Positions 37,668-46,988 of a stretch of 64,000 nt of DNA are shown in pieces. This stretch comes from Streptomyces neyagawaensis. Its GTDB lineage: Bacteria > Actinomycetota > Actinomycetes > Streptomycetales > Streptomycetaceae. Location of the stretch: the NCBI RefSeq assembly GCF_023516595.1, contig NZ_JAMGBG010000013.1:186001-250000 (forward strand), given 5' to 3'. Both the position numbers and the translations under genes were made by a program. Positions within the stretch are counted from its first letter, which is position 1. Each line of letters starts with the position of its first letter. Below the pieces are notes generated by a model. The model searched no databases and had not been told where the DNA came from. It was given only the letters and a program-made list of their open reading frames with translations.

Positions 37668-39905
37668 TCAGCCGACGCTCGTCGCACGGGACCAGATGTC
37701 GTAGGGCACGCCGGATCCCGGGGTTCCGGCGATGCCGTCGAGCCGCAACGGCTCCAGGCTCTTGGACAGGTCGATCCGGTACAGGACGACCGCGGTCGAC
37801 ACCTTCTCCGCCGTGCCGACGTACCAGGCGGCCTTGTCGTCCTGGGTCGTCCCGCCCTTGCCCGCGACCTCGAAGGAGGCGGCGCCGGGCGAGGCGGGGT
37901 GGTCGCTGCGGAAGGCGTCCGTGAGCGCCTCGGTGACCTGCCGGGCCACCGCCGCGCCCACCGCCCGCTTCCGCTTGGGTGTGGACATCCCGACCTTGGA
38001 TCCGTTGTGGGTGATCTTCCGCACCGAGTACGGCTCGGTGTGGCGGCCGTCCGCGGCGAACGTGCTGTAGCCGCTGGCCATGCGGATCGCGCTGGGTGTG
38101 GCGCTGCCGACGGACAGGGCGGGCACCTGCGCACCGAAGCTGGACGGCAGCAGTCCGGCCGCCTCGGCGGTGGAGCGCACCTTGTTCAGACCGGTGTCCA
38201 TGCCGAGCTGCATGAACGGGGAGTTCACGGACTTGGCGAGCGCGTCGTGCAGGGTGATCCGGCCGTAGGACCGCTTGCCGTCGTTGCGGGCGCGGACCCG
38301 TTTGCCGTTGCGGTCCCAGTAGGGGCCCTCGGGCGTGGTGATGACGACTCCGTCGTCACCGTTGTAGAGCGTCTGCGGGGTGACAGGTGTCGACCGGCCG
38401 TCGCGTTCCTTGACGACGCCGTGTTCCAGGGCTGCGGCGTAGACGAACGGCAGGAACGCCGAACCGGACGGGACTGTGGTCGAGTTGGACTCGTTGTAGC
38501 CCTGTCTGCGGTGGTCGGGGCCGCCGTAGACGGCGAGGATCCGTCCGTCGGCGGCGACGGAGGACGCTCCGAAGTGGGCGGACTTCGCCTTCTTGGGGCT
38601 GTCCTTCGCGACGCCCTCGCGGGCCTTGGTGACGGCGGCGGTCAGGTCGGTCTGCCGCTTGCGGTCGAAGGTCGTGTAGATCTGGTAGCCGCCCATGTCG
38701 AACTCCTGGTCCGGTATGTTCCCGGCCTTCTTCGCGTACTGGGCGGCCAGCTCCACGAGGTAGTCGCTCTGCTTGCCGGTGTCGTACTGGTTCGACTGCT
38801 TCAGCGGCTCGGGGAACTTCTGGTACTTGGCACGCTCGCTCTCGGAGAGCTTGCCGAGCTCGACCATCCGGTCCAGAATCCACTCCCAACGCACGACGGC
38901 CCGGGCGTGGTTGGACCGGCTGAGGGAGGGGTCGTACAGGCCGGCGCCCTTGAGGAGGGAGGCGAGGAAGGCGGCCTCGCTCGCGTTCAGCTCGCTGACG
39001 TCCTTGCCGTAGTACGCCTGGGAGGCCCGCTGGATGCCGTAGGTGCCGCGGCCGAACCAGCTGGTGTTGAGGTAGCCCTCCAGGATCTCGTCCTTGCTCA
39101 TCTGGTTGTCGAGCTTGAGGGCGAGCATCGCCTCGTCGAACTTGCGGCTGAGCGAGCGGTCCTGGGTCAGATAGACGTTCTTGACGTACTGCTGGGTGAT
39201 CGTCGAACCGCCCTGGGTGTCGCCCTCACCCACGGTGCGCACCAGGGCCCGGGTGATACCGCTGAAGGATATGCCGGGGTCGGAGTAGAAGCTCGCGTTC
39301 TCCGCCGCGAGGACCGCCCAGCGCACATCCTCGGGGACGTCCTTCAGCGGCATCGCCTGGCGCCGCACCCAGCCGGTACGGGCCATCGGTGTGCCGTCGG
39401 ACCAGAAGTACACATTGTCCTGCTGGGTGGCGAAGGTGTTGAGGTCCTCGGGTATGTCCGTGGCGGCGTAGGCGATGGTCAGCAGCATGGTGCTGAACCC
39501 CACGGCGAGCCCTCCGGCGCCCAGCGACTGCCGCCAGGACGGCACCCAGCGTCGCCAGTCGGTACGGCCGGGGCGCGGGTACTGCGGGCGTATTCGGCGG
39601 GCATACGGGGCCAAGGGGGCGAGGCGCGGGCCCACGGCGGCCAGGAATCTGGCGCGAAACGACGGCCGGGCCGCCTTGCGCCTGTCCCGCCTGCCGCCCG
39701 TCGCCGACTGCTCGGGCCGGCTGTCGAGCATGCCCGGTTCGAGCACGCGCAGCTGCATGGTCTCGTCGGCCGGCGGGGGCGGCGGTGCCTTGAGCTCCAT
39801 GGTCTCGTCCGCCGGCGGGGGCGGGGCCTTCAGCTCCATCGTGAACTCGGACTCCGGGAGCCCCTGCTCCCGGCGCTCGTGTGCCGCTCCCCGGCGGCGG
39901 CGCAT
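37668..39905 (-). CDS. class A penicillin-binding protein with altered transpeptidase motifs
   Basis: 745 aa. Cytoplasmic N-terminus contains a near-duplicate ADETMELKAPPPP (possible phospho-Thr docking sites), then one transmembrane helix. GT51 transglycosylase: AAENASFYSDPGISFSGI and GGSTITQQYVKN. In the transpeptidase domain the usual SxxK is SAFL (S-G-SAFLPFVYAA), and KTG is KGG (AGKGGTTQDDKAAW); SxN is kept (KSVNSPF). So polymerisation is probably intact while acyl-enzyme chemistry is doubtful. ATG 39905 has GGAGAGG upstream. First of the deacetylase/amidase neighbours. Confidence 0.85.
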   Translation of the reverse strand: MRRRRGAAHERREQGLPESEFTMELKAPPPPADETMELKAPPPPPADETMQLRVLEPGMLDSRPEQSATGGRRDRRKAARPSFRARFLAAVGPRLAPLAPYARRIRPQYPRPGRTDWRRWVPSWRQSLGAGGLAVGFSTMLLTIAYAATDIPEDLNTFATQQDNVYFWSDGTPMARTGWVRRQAMPLKDVPEDVRWAVLAAENASFYSDPGISFSGITRALVRTVGEGDTQGGSTITQQYVKNVYLTQDRSLSRKFDEAMLALKLDNQMSKDEILEGYLNTSWFGRGTYGIQRASQAYYGKDVSELNASEAAFLASLLKGAGLYDPSLSRSNHARAVVRWEWILDRMVELGKLSESERAKYQKFPEPLKQSNQYDTGKQSDYLVELAAQYAKKAGNIPDQEFDMGGYQIYTTFDRKRQTDLTAAVTKAREGVAKDSPKKAKSAHFGASSVAADGRILAVYGGPDHRRQGYNESNSTTVPSGSAFLPFVYAAALEHGVVKERDGRSTPVTPQTLYNGDDGVVITTPEGPYWDRNGKRVRARNDGKRSYGRITLHDALAKSVNSPFMQLGMDTGLNKVRSTAEAAGLLPSSFGAQVPALSVGSATPSAIRMASGYSTFAADGRHTEPYSVRKITHNGSKVGMSTPKRKRAVGAAVARQVTEALTDAFRSDHPASPGAASFEVAGKGGTTQDDKAAWYVGTAEKVSTAVVLYRIDLSKSLEPLRLDGIAGTPGSGVPYDIWSRATSVG

Positions 39906-39918
39906 ACGACCCTCTCCT

Positions 39919-40065
39919 TCAGCGCTGCCCATGGCGCGCTCCGCTGCGGGGACGGCTCATGTGCTGCGCGGCGACGATCCGGCGGAACGCGGCAACCTTT
40001 CGCCCGCCCACGGCGACATAGCGACCGGGGGACGTGGCTCCCGATCGACACAGGACAGCGGTCAT
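39919..40065 (-). CDS. possible 48-aa small protein upstream of the PBP gene
   Basis: An ATG at 40065 follows a very strong purine tract (GGGAGGGGGGAC, 5-6 nt spacing) and opens 48 codons (MTAVLCRSGATSPGRY... ending RHGQR) that stop 13 bp before the PBP start. The peptide is basic (many Arg) and has no known domain. It may be a leader ORF coupling translation into the PBP gene, or chance. Judgement rests on the ribosome site and position only. Confidence 0.4.
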   Translation of the reverse strand: MTAVLCRSGATSPGRYVAVGGRKVAAFRRIVAAQHMSRPRSGARHGQR

Positions 40066-40289
40066 GACTGTCCCCCCTCCCACTTGGCATCGCCCGCGTG
40101 GACCGTCACAGCCGCCACACCCGCGGCTGTGAGTCCCCCGGTCCCCCGGTCCCCCGGCCGTCCGGTCTCCACACAGCGACCACAAATTATCAGTCACTTT
40201 CACAACCGCCCCGGTCGGCAGCGTGAAAATTTGGCCAGTGTGACCGACCCGTCGAAAACAAGTCCTGCTGACGGCGGCCCGCCGCCGGA

Positions 40290-40295
40290 TAGCCT
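40290..40295 (+). promoter_or_regulatory. -10 box of the FmdB-like gene (leaderless)
   Basis: TAGCCT ends 6 nt before the ATG at 40302 and there is no ribosome site. The same box and spacing precede the next gene (40600-40605, ATG 40612). Confidence 0.5.
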
Positions 40296-40301
40296 GAGCA
40301 C

Positions 40302-40526
40302 ATGCCTCGCTACGAATACCGCTGCCGGACCTGCGGCGACACTTTCGAACTGAGCCGCCCGATGGCCGAGTCGTCCGCCCCCGCGGACTGCCCCTCGGGT
40401 CACCAGGACACGGTCAAGCTCCTGTCGACGGTCGCGGTGGGCGGCTCGGCCTCCGCTGCCGCCCCCGCGCCCCGGGCGGGCGGCGGCGGGGGCGGTGGAT
40501 GCTGCGGCGGCGGATGCTGCGGTTGA
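40302..40526 (+). CDS. FmdB-family zinc-ribbon protein
   Basis: 74 aa. MPRYEYRCRTCGDTFELSRPM is the standard FmdB start, with CxxC followed by a second ligand pair partly replaced (DCPSGH). The tail is Ala/Gly-rich and ends in CCGGGCCG, a double Cys cluster that could bind metal. Family proteins are putative regulators with zinc ribbons; target unknown. Confidence 0.88.
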   Translation: MPRYEYRCRTCGDTFELSRPMAESSAPADCPSGHQDTVKLLSTVAVGGSASAAAPAPRAGGGGGGGCCGGGCCG

Positions 40527-40611
40527 TCACACTGGGTTCAACGGCCTCCGGCCCGGGAGCGTTCATCCGCACCTCAGGCTCCCTTCAGCTTCGTTCCCCT
40601 AGCCTGCGCCC

Positions 40612-41316
40612 ATGACAGCCATGCAAGCGGAGTCGATGAGCGGCGCACCCCTGTGGATCATAGGACTGATGGATCTGCTGGGGGCACCGGGGGCCGGTCT
40701 GGCCGTCGCCCTGGAGAACCTCTTCCCGCCGATCCCCAGCGAGGTCGTCCTCCCTCTCGCCGGCTTCGCCGCGAGCACGGGCCGGATGGACCTCTACGCC
40801 GCGCTGCTGTGGACCACGGCGGGCTCCGTCATCGGCGCCCTCGCCCTCTACGGCGTGGGCGCCCTCCTGGGCCGCGACCGCACCCTGGCGATCGCGGCGA
40901 AGCTGCCCCTGGTCAAGGTCTCCGACGTGGAGCGGACGGAGGCGTGGTTCCTCCGGCACGGCACCAAGGCGGTCTTCTTCGGCCGGATGGTCCCGGTCTT
41001 CCGCAGCCTGATCTCGGTCCCCGCCGGCGTCGAACGCATGCCCCTGCCCGTCTTCACGCTCCTCACCGCCCTGGGCAGCGCGATCTGGAACACGCTCTTC
41101 GTGCTGGCCGGCTACTTCCTGGGCGCGAACTGGACCGAGGTGACGGCGGTCGTCTCGACGTACTCGAAGATCGTCCTGGCGGCCGCCGCGCTGGCCGTGC
41201 TGGCCTTCGTATTGCTCCGCCTCCTGAAGCAGGGCAGCGCCAACGGGGCGCGGGGAACTGCGCGCCCGACCACCGACGACCGGCAGCCCGCGGACCGCGG
41301 CACCCCCACCCCCTGA
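40612..41316 (+). CDS. DedA/SNARE-associated family membrane protein
   Basis: 234 aa. GLAVALENLFPPIPSEVVLPLAGFAA is the hallmark DedA re-entrant region (E..FPPIPSE), followed by GALALYGVGALLGRD, KAVFFGRMVPVFRSLISVPAGVERMPL with the R..P..R..IS..AG motif, and NTLFVLAGYFLGANW. Probably takes part in lipid-carrier flipping. Leaderless from TAGCCT 6 nt upstream. The C-terminal tail is partly encoded by a dispersed repeat (41245-41279). Confidence 0.87.
   Translation: MTAMQAESMSGAPLWIIGLMDLLGAPGAGLAVALENLFPPIPSEVVLPLAGFAASTGRMDLYAALLWTTAGSVIGALALYGVGALLGRDRTLAIAAKLPLVKVSDVERTEAWFLRHGTKAVFFGRMVPVFRSLISVPAGVERMPLPVFTLLTALGSAIWNTLFVLAGYFLGANWTEVTAVVSTYSKIVLAAAALAVLAFVLLRLLKQGSANGARGTARPTTDDRQPADRGTPTP
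41245..41279 (+). repeat. dispersed GGGGCGCGGGGAACTGCGCG repeat, copy 2, inside a gene
   Basis: GGGGCGCGGGGAACTGCGCG lies within the last 25 codons of the DedA gene and encodes part of its polar tail (NGARGTARPTTDD), so the repeat has extended or replaced the original C-terminus. Confidence 0.65.
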
Positions 41317-41378
41317 CCGGACAGGACTGACCGGACCGGACCGGACCGGAGATCATGCCCGGCCGGCGGCCCCCCGCG

Positions 41379-42197
41379 TCACCCTTCCCGCGCGGCCCGG
41401 AGGAACTCCCGCAGGATCCGCTCCCCGGCCATGACCCCCCGCTCCGGCAGCGCCGTGATCGTCGGCCCCGACCAGCCGGCGTCCGCCAGCTCTCCGTGCC
41501 CCGGCCGCCACGCCCGGTCCGCCGCCAGCAGCAGATCCGCGTCGAGCAGCGAGTCGCCCGCGGCCACCGTCAGCTGCGCCCCGGTCCGCCGCGCGACCTC
41601 CCGCATCGCCGCGCTCTTCGTCAGCGGCTTCGGCACGGCGTACAGCTTCCGGCCCTGGAGCGACACCGTCCAGCCCCGGTTCTCCGCCCACACCGCGATC
41701 CCCTTCACCCACTCCTCGGGCAGCAGCTCGCGCTCGACGACGAGATAGACGAAGAGGTCCTCGGCGATGCGGTGCTTGCGCACCCAGGTCGGGTCGGCGG
41801 TGGCGGCGAGATGGTCCCGGACCTCCTCCAGCGGCGCGCACTCGTCCGCGAGCCGCGCGGTCACGCCCGCGTACCAGTCGGGGTCCGAGACCCCGTCGAC
41901 CAGCAGATGCCCGCCGTTCGCGCAGATCGCGTACGTGGGAGTGGGCCCCGGCAGATTGATCCGCTGGTACTGCTTGCGGGTCCGGGTCGTCGTCGGCACG
42001 AACACCGCCGCGTCCCCCAGCTCCGTGAGCAGCCCGGCCGCCGTCTCGGTCAGATACGACAGAGGCTTGTTCTCGTGCACCTCGACGGTGAGCAGCCGGG
42101 GCGCCCGCGCGTCCGGCATGGTCAGCGCGAGTGCGGCGGTCGAGTAGATGAGCGTACGGTCGAGATCGCTCGCGACGAGCACACGGGGGCCGGGCAT
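41379..42197 (-). CDS. HAD-superfamily phosphatase of the Ter locus
   Basis: 272 aa. VLVASDLDRTLIYS is motif I (DLDRT), VPTTTRTRKQYQRI motif II, KPLTKSAAM the Lys motif and AAGDSLLDADLLLAADRAW motif IV; the C2-type cap resembles sucrose/mannosyl-phosphoglycerate phosphatases. Its ATG overlaps the stop codon of the phosphoribosyltransferase gene by one base, so the two are translationally coupled. Known from comparative work on Ter loci: such HAD proteins belong to a module proposed to make a nucleoside-like metabolite. Confidence 0.85.
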   Translation of the reverse strand: MPGPRVLVASDLDRTLIYSTAALALTMPDARAPRLLTVEVHENKPLSYLTETAAGLLTELGDAAVFVPTTTRTRKQYQRINLPGPTPTYAICANGGHLLVDGVSDPDWYAGVTARLADECAPLEEVRDHLAATADPTWVRKHRIAEDLFVYLVVERELLPEEWVKGIAVWAENRGWTVSLQGRKLYAVPKPLTKSAAMREVARRTGAQLTVAAGDSLLDADLLLAADRAWRPGHGELADAGWSGPTITALPERGVMAGERILREFLRAAREG

Positions 42198-44671
42198 CAG
42201 ACCGCCACCGCCTTGCCGTCGGCACCGGTCGCGCCCCGCGTGTACTGGGGGTGGATCAGTCCCACACAGGTGTACGGCAGCTCCGCCACCTCTTCCACCG
42301 GTACCCCTCTCTGTTCGGCGAGCAGGCGTACGTGGTCGAGGTCCGCGCCCGCCCCGGCCCGCGCGAGGATCTTCCACGGTACCCGGCGCAGCAGCACCCG
42401 GGTGGTCTCCCCGACACCGGGCTTGACCAGGTTGACGTCGTGGATCCCGTACTCCTCGCTGATCCGTTCGACGGCCGCCCAGCCCTCCCAGGTGGGCGTG
42501 CGGTCGGCGGACAGCAGCTCCTTGGTGCGGGCGTCGACCGTGTCGGTGACGTCGGCGAAGCGGGCCGAGACGACGTCCAGGAACTCCACGGACACATCGG
42601 CGCCGGCCAGCTCGCGGTAGAACTTGGCGCCGTGGAAGTCGTCGGGTCCGACGAGGTCCGCGCGCAGCACGGTCCGCGATATCAGTCCGGAGACGGTCGA
42701 GTTGAGGCACGCCGAGGGGATGAGGAAGTCCTCGCGGGTGCCGTAGGTGCGCACGCAGGAGCCGGGGTCGGCGAGCACCGCGATCTCCGGGTCGAACCCG
42801 GTGACGCCCTCGGCCCGCTCGAACTCCTCGATGGCGACGGCGAGTTCCCGGGTGATCGCGCCCTTGCCGGTCCAGCCGTCGACGAACACCACGTCCGCCG
42901 GGTCGTGGTGGGCGGCCAGCCAGCGCAGCGCGTTGGCGTCGATGCCGCGGCCCCGCACGATCGAGACGGCGTAGTGCGGCAGTTCGAGGCCGTGCCGCTG
43001 CTGCGCCCACCGGCGCATCAGCACGCCCACGGGCGTCCCGGCGCGGGCGAGCGACACCAGGACGGGGCGCGGGGACCGCTCCGCGAGCACGGTCTCGGTG
43101 ACGACCCCGACGGCCACGGCGATCCGCTCGGCCGAGGCGTCCAGGGCGCTGTGGAAGAGGGCCTGATACTGCTCGCTCGGCTGGTACTCGACCGGCAGCG
43201 ACTCGGCGTAGTGCGCCCCGCCGCTCTGGATGGCCTCCTCGCGCTCCTCGGTCGGCGCCTCCAGGGTCACCTCGGAGAGGTCCTGCAGCAGCCACCCGAC
43301 CTCCTCGGCCGCATAGGAGGAGAACGCGGGGCCGCGCAGGGGCTCGGGCAGCATGAAGGGCCTTTCGGTGCGGTGCGGGGGCGGCGCCCCGTCCTTCGAC
43401 GGGGCAGGGGACGGGACGTAGGACGGGACGACCGCGAGGAGGACGGTCGGGGTGTGGGCGGCGAGGGTGGCCAGGAGGCCGTCGGGCGCGTGGAGGGCGG
43501 GCGTGTCGGCGGTCGAGTCGACGACGGCGATCACCGCGTCGAAGCCGCCGCCGGCCACGTTGTACGCGTACCGCTCCCCCGGCCCGTCCGCGGGCCCGTC
43601 GTGGGCGGGGAAGACGATACGGCTGCGTATCGCGTAGCCGGGATCGTCGACGGCCAGCACGGGGGACCTCGTCGTGGTGGAGAACCGTGTCTCCACCCCG
43701 TCCGCCAGCCGCTCCAGCTCCGTCGCCAGCCGCAGCGGCGCGTACATCAGCTCCTCGAAGCCGAGGACGAGCACCCGTCGGGCGCCCTCGGGCAGGGCCC
43801 GGGCGAGGCGTGTGGCCATTCCCGGCAGCGCGGCCTCCAGGCGCTCCCGGTGCACGGGGGCGAAGCCGTGCCGCCCGCCGTCGGGCACCCCGTGGGGCCA
43901 GCCCAGCTCGACCCGGCCGACCCACCCCGCGCACACCGGGGCGGCGGGCGCCCCCTCGTGCTCGGCGACCAGCGCCTGCCCCTTCTCCAGCACGCCCTCC
44001 GGGAGCCGCACGGTCCCCTTGGCGGTGGTCACCAGGTCCACACGCGCCCCGATCTCCCGGGCGAACCCGGCGAGCCGCCCCTGGTCCTCGGCCGACCGCA
44101 TGTCGACCAGGGCCACGACGACGTACCGCTCGCGCGGGTACCGCTCGTGCAGCGCGCGGATGGTGTTGAGGACCGTGTTGCCGGTGGAGAACTCGTCGTC
44201 GACGAGGACCAGCGGCCCGGTCCCGGCCAGCAGCTCCGGGTCCTCCGGCAGCAGCAGGTGCGACGTCGCGTGGGAGTGGGACTCCTCGAAGCCGCCGGCC
44301 TGGGCGACACCGTCGACGGGCCGCCGGGTGGAGTGGAGGTAGGGCGCGTCGCCGAGGCCGTCCGCGACGGAGTGCCCGAGCCCGGTCGCGGTCTCGGCGT
44401 ACCCGAGGACGACCGAGGCCCGCGCCCCGTCGGCCCCCAGCAGGTCCCGCACCCGGCGGCCGAGGGCGACCCCGTGTCCGTGCACGACGGCCGGCGACTG
44501 CGGCACATGCTTGCCGAGCACGTTCGACACGAGCAGATGCGCCCGCTTGGGGTTGCGCCGCAGCGCGAGCCCCAGCAGACCGCTCAGCTCCTCGTCACCC
44601 ACCAGCTCGACCCCGAGCCGCTCGGCGACCCAGGTCCCGGACCAGATCGGGTGGTTCACTGCGTTGTTCAT
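42197..44671 (-). CDS. Ter-locus fusion: phosphoribosyltransferase, TRSP, PRTase_1 (StiP) and PELOTA RNA-binding domains
   Basis: 824 aa. Order: residues about 1-230 a phosphoribosyltransferase with PRPP loop LVLVDDEFSTGNTVLNTI; about 235-430 a TRSP-like domain (RVLVLGFEELMYAPLRLA); about 460-720 a second PRTase-like domain, annotated elsewhere as StiP/PRTase_1 (LVSLARAGTPVGVLMRRW, VFVDGWTGKGAITREL); last about 80 a PELOTA-like L7Ae fold (TRVLLRRVPWKILARAG, DLDHVRLLAEQRGVPVEEV). In many bacteria these are separate proteins. Inferred: synthesis of a ribose-linked, RNA-associated metabolite in the Ter stress response. ATG 44671 begins the unit. Confidence 0.82.
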   Translation of the reverse strand: MNNAVNHPIWSGTWVAERLGVELVGDEELSGLLGLALRRNPKRAHLLVSNVLGKHVPQSPAVVHGHGVALGRRVRDLLGADGARASVVLGYAETATGLGHSVADGLGDAPYLHSTRRPVDGVAQAGGFEESHSHATSHLLLPEDPELLAGTGPLVLVDDEFSTGNTVLNTIRALHERYPRERYVVVALVDMRSAEDQGRLAGFAREIGARVDLVTTAKGTVRLPEGVLEKGQALVAEHEGAPAAPVCAGWVGRVELGWPHGVPDGGRHGFAPVHRERLEAALPGMATRLARALPEGARRVLVLGFEELMYAPLRLATELERLADGVETRFSTTTRSPVLAVDDPGYAIRSRIVFPAHDGPADGPGERYAYNVAGGGFDAVIAVVDSTADTPALHAPDGLLATLAAHTPTVLLAVVPSYVPSPAPSKDGAPPPHRTERPFMLPEPLRGPAFSSYAAEEVGWLLQDLSEVTLEAPTEEREEAIQSGGAHYAESLPVEYQPSEQYQALFHSALDASAERIAVAVGVVTETVLAERSPRPVLVSLARAGTPVGVLMRRWAQQRHGLELPHYAVSIVRGRGIDANALRWLAAHHDPADVVFVDGWTGKGAITRELAVAIEEFERAEGVTGFDPEIAVLADPGSCVRTYGTREDFLIPSACLNSTVSGLISRTVLRADLVGPDDFHGAKFYRELAGADVSVEFLDVVSARFADVTDTVDARTKELLSADRTPTWEGWAAVERISEEYGIHDVNLVKPGVGETTRVLLRRVPWKILARAGAGADLDHVRLLAEQRGVPVEEVAELPYTCVGLIHPQYTRGATGADGKAVAV

Positions 44672-44730
44672 CGATTCCTTCGTCGGTTACGACAGGTGCG
44701 GGCGGCCACCGCGGGTGCGGGCGGCGCTCC

Positions 44731-45897
44731 TCAGTCGGCGAGCCCCGCGGCCAGCAGGTCCACGAAGCCGATGTCCTCGTTGGCCACACCGAAGACCTCG
44801 GCCCGCTGCAGAACCCTTTCGGCCCAGGCCCGGTGCGGCTTGACCTCGTTCATCTTGTTCCGGGAGGCGGAGCGCAGGACCCCGCCGCCGCCCCGCTCGG
44901 GGCGCAGGATGTCCTCGGCGTCGCTGAACTCCTCGTGGCTGACCACGGACAGCGCGTGCACGGGCAGCACATGCGAGGGGTGGATGCAGGTCTTGCCGAG
45001 CAGACCGTTGGCCTGGTCGAGGGAGATCTCCCGCAGCAGTCCGTCCAGGGCGTGCTCTATCAGTGTCTCGCGCAGCCGCCCGGCGCGGTTCTCCAGGAAC
45101 GGGCTGGTGCGCAGCTGCGGCTTGAACATGCGCTCCTGCACCCGGAAGTACTCCCACACGGGCCCGGTCACCGTGAACCCGGTGCCGTCCGCCCGCCCCA
45201 GCACGTTCACCACGTCCGCGATCACGGAGGCGACGATCTGGACGTCGTACGCGGTCATGTCGGGTGCCCGGCGCAGGGCGTACGAGGAGCAGAAGTCGGT
45301 GACGCCGAGGCGCAGGGCGAGGACGCGGTCGCGGTACTTGTCGACGGTGTGGGCGATGCCCTGGAGGGCCTCTACGCGCGTCTCCCGGTACATGAGCTCG
45401 GGCGACTCCAGCACGGGCATCGCGAACAGCCGCCGCCCGCTCGCGGCCTCGGCGGCGGTGAGCGCCTCCAGGAAGGCGATGCCACGCTCCTCGGTGAACT
45501 TCGGGAGTACGAATCCGGACAGCAGCGTCACGTCCGGGCCGAGCCGCCGTACGAGGTCGGGGATCTGCTCGGGGAAGCGGACCCGGATGAACAGCAGCGG
45601 CAGATCGACGTCGGGGCGCGCGGCGAGGTCGGCGAACTGCCGGACGAGGTTCTCCTCGGCGCCCACGACCTCCGCGTCGTCGATGGAGTCCTCCAGGCAC
45701 AGCACCATGGAGACCACACCGCGCCCGGCCTGCTTGACGATGTCGTCGGCCAGCCGCTCGCGGGTCGCCGGGCTGTAGAGGGTGGCGCCGAGGGCGGCGG
45801 CGAGGACACGGGCCGGCGAGTCGGCGGTGAAGGAACCCGGCTCGCGGAAGAAGAGGCGCTGACGCTCCTCAGGGGCGATATGCCCGAAGTGACGCAT
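44731..45897 (-). CDS. HpcH/HpaI-CitE-like aldolase/lyase of the Ter locus
   Basis: 388 aa. TIM-barrel lyase features: [14 protein letters not shown] (CLEDS with metal/CoA acid), [14 protein letters not shown] (Arg), [15 protein letters not shown], and [11 protein letters not shown] (family G..D). This is the CitE-like member that accompanies PRTase and HAD genes in Ter loci. Start ATG 45897 has GGGGGATC before it. It lies 59 bp upstream of the PRTase fusion on the same strand; together with the HAD gene this forms one unit. Divergent from a TerD-type gene. Confidence 0.85.
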   Translation of the reverse strand: MRHFGHIAPEERQRLFFREPGSFTADSPARVLAAALGATLYSPATRERLADDIVKQAGRGVVSMVLCLEDSIDDAEVVGAEENLVRQFADLAARPDVDLPLLFIRVRFPEQIPDLVRRLGPDVTLLSGFVLPKFTEERGIAFLEALTAAEAASGRRLFAMPVLESPELMYRETRVEALQGIAHTVDKYRDRVLALRLGVTDFCSSYALRRAPDMTAYDVQIVASVIADVVNVLGRADGTGFTVTGPVWEYFRVQERMFKPQLRTSPFLENRAGRLRETLIEHALDGLLREISLDQANGLLGKTCIHPSHVLPVHALSVVSHEEFSDAEDILRPERGGGGVLRSASRNKMNEVKPHRAWAERVLQRAEVFGVANEDIGFVDLLAAGLAD

Positions 45898-46079
45898 GGA
45901 GATCCCCCGTGGCTGCTGGGCGGCCGGTCGTGAAGGTGGCCGGTAATAGTACGTACAAATGTGTGTCTTCAGTTCCCTCCGGGCGTGAAGTTCTGGTAAC
46001 CCGGCCATGTCGGCCGCTCGACGACTCAACCGGCCCGTCCGCGCCCCCGCGTTGTCGTGATCAGGACCGAGAGGGCAGG

Positions 46080-46922
46080 ATGAACGTCATGACGCACGCG
46101 ATGCTGAAGGGGTCGAACGTCCCGATCGAAGCCACGGCGGTCCGCGCCGTGCTGCGCTGGGCGCCCGGACAGGGTGCCCCGGAAGTCGACGCCTCGGCGC
46201 TGCTCCTCGGCCCCGACGGACGGGTACGGTCCGACGAGGACTTCGTGTTCTACAACCAGCCGCGCCACCCCTCGGGCAAGGTGTGGCGGCTCGGCAAGAA
46301 GCGCGTCGCCGACGGCCTCACGGACACCATCCAGACTGACCTGGCCGGTGTCGAGTCCGCCGTCGGCCAGATTCTCCTCGTGGCCTCCGCCGACGACGTC
46401 ACCTTCGACCACGTACGTTCCCTGCGCATCCTGCTGTACGACGCCACCGTCTCCGACGCGGAACCGCTGGCGTACTTCGACATCAAGCCGGAGACGGGCG
46501 AGGAGACCGCGCTGATCTGCGGCGAGCTGTACCGCCGGGGCGGCGGCTGGAAGTTCCGCGCCCTCGGCGAGGGCTACACCAACGGCCTCCAGGGCCTCGC
46601 CACCGACTTCGGCATCTCGGTCGACGAGTCGGAGGCGGCGGCCGCCGCGGCGAACCAGACGTCCACGACTCAGGCCCCGGCACCCGAGGTGTCGGCCCCG
46701 CTCCCCCCGGAGCAGCCGGCCGGCGGGGTCCCGTCCCAGCCGGGGTACGGCTACCCCCCGGCGGCGCCGACCCAGCAGCCGCAGCCCGCCTACGGCTATC
46801 CGCACACCCAGCAGGCCCCCGCGACCGCCGGCGCCGCCTACGGCTACCCGCAGCCCACGGGCGCCGGCCCGGGCTCCGACGTCCGGCTCCCTCCGCAGGG
46901 CCCGCAGTTCATCGGCAGGTGA
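46080..46922 (+). CDS. TerD-domain protein with Pro/Gln/Tyr-rich tail
   Basis: 280 aa. Residues 1-180 are a TerD domain: [48 protein letters not shown] strand, and [32 protein letters not shown]. Acidic residues at the start of the first stretch are the Ca2+ ligands of the family. The 95-residue tail repeats YGYP and is disordered, perhaps an interaction region. GAGAGGGCAGG precedes the start; ATG 46089 is also possible. It is divergently transcribed from the CitE/PRTase/HAD unit over 182 bp. Confidence 0.87.
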   Translation: MNVMTHAMLKGSNVPIEATAVRAVLRWAPGQGAPEVDASALLLGPDGRVRSDEDFVFYNQPRHPSGKVWRLGKKRVADGLTDTIQTDLAGVESAVGQILLVASADDVTFDHVRSLRILLYDATVSDAEPLAYFDIKPETGEETALICGELYRRGGGWKFRALGEGYTNGLQGLATDFGISVDESEAAAAAANQTSTTQAPAPEVSAPLPPEQPAGGVPSQPGYGYPPAAPTQQPQPAYGYPHTQQAPATAGAAYGYPQPTGAGPGSDVRLPPQGPQFIGR

Positions 46923-46988
46923 GCGTCCGGGAGCCGGGGAAGGCCCTGTGCGGGGCGCGGGAGGACGCGGGGGCGGGCGGGGCCCCGG

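Larger units (their letters stand above)
39906..40301. other. 396-bp region between the PBP gene and the FmdB-like gene
   Basis: It holds a possible 48-codon gene (listed), a hairpin TCACAGCCGC/GCGGCTGTGA (40106-40132) and three tandem GTCCCCCG units (40133-40156), all in the leader of the minus-strand PBP gene. A locally AT-rich run (ACAAATTATCAGTCACTTTC, 40182-40201) may be its promoter. Confidence 0.5.

Noticed and set aside
40186..40205. TTGTGA and GATAAT as a promoter pair for the PBP operon
   Set aside because: The spacing is only 8 bp, too short for a -35/-10 pair.
42251..45778. Open frame of about 1175 codons on the plus strand across the Ter unit
   Set aside because: It is antisense to three genes with recognisable domains and has no domain of its own.
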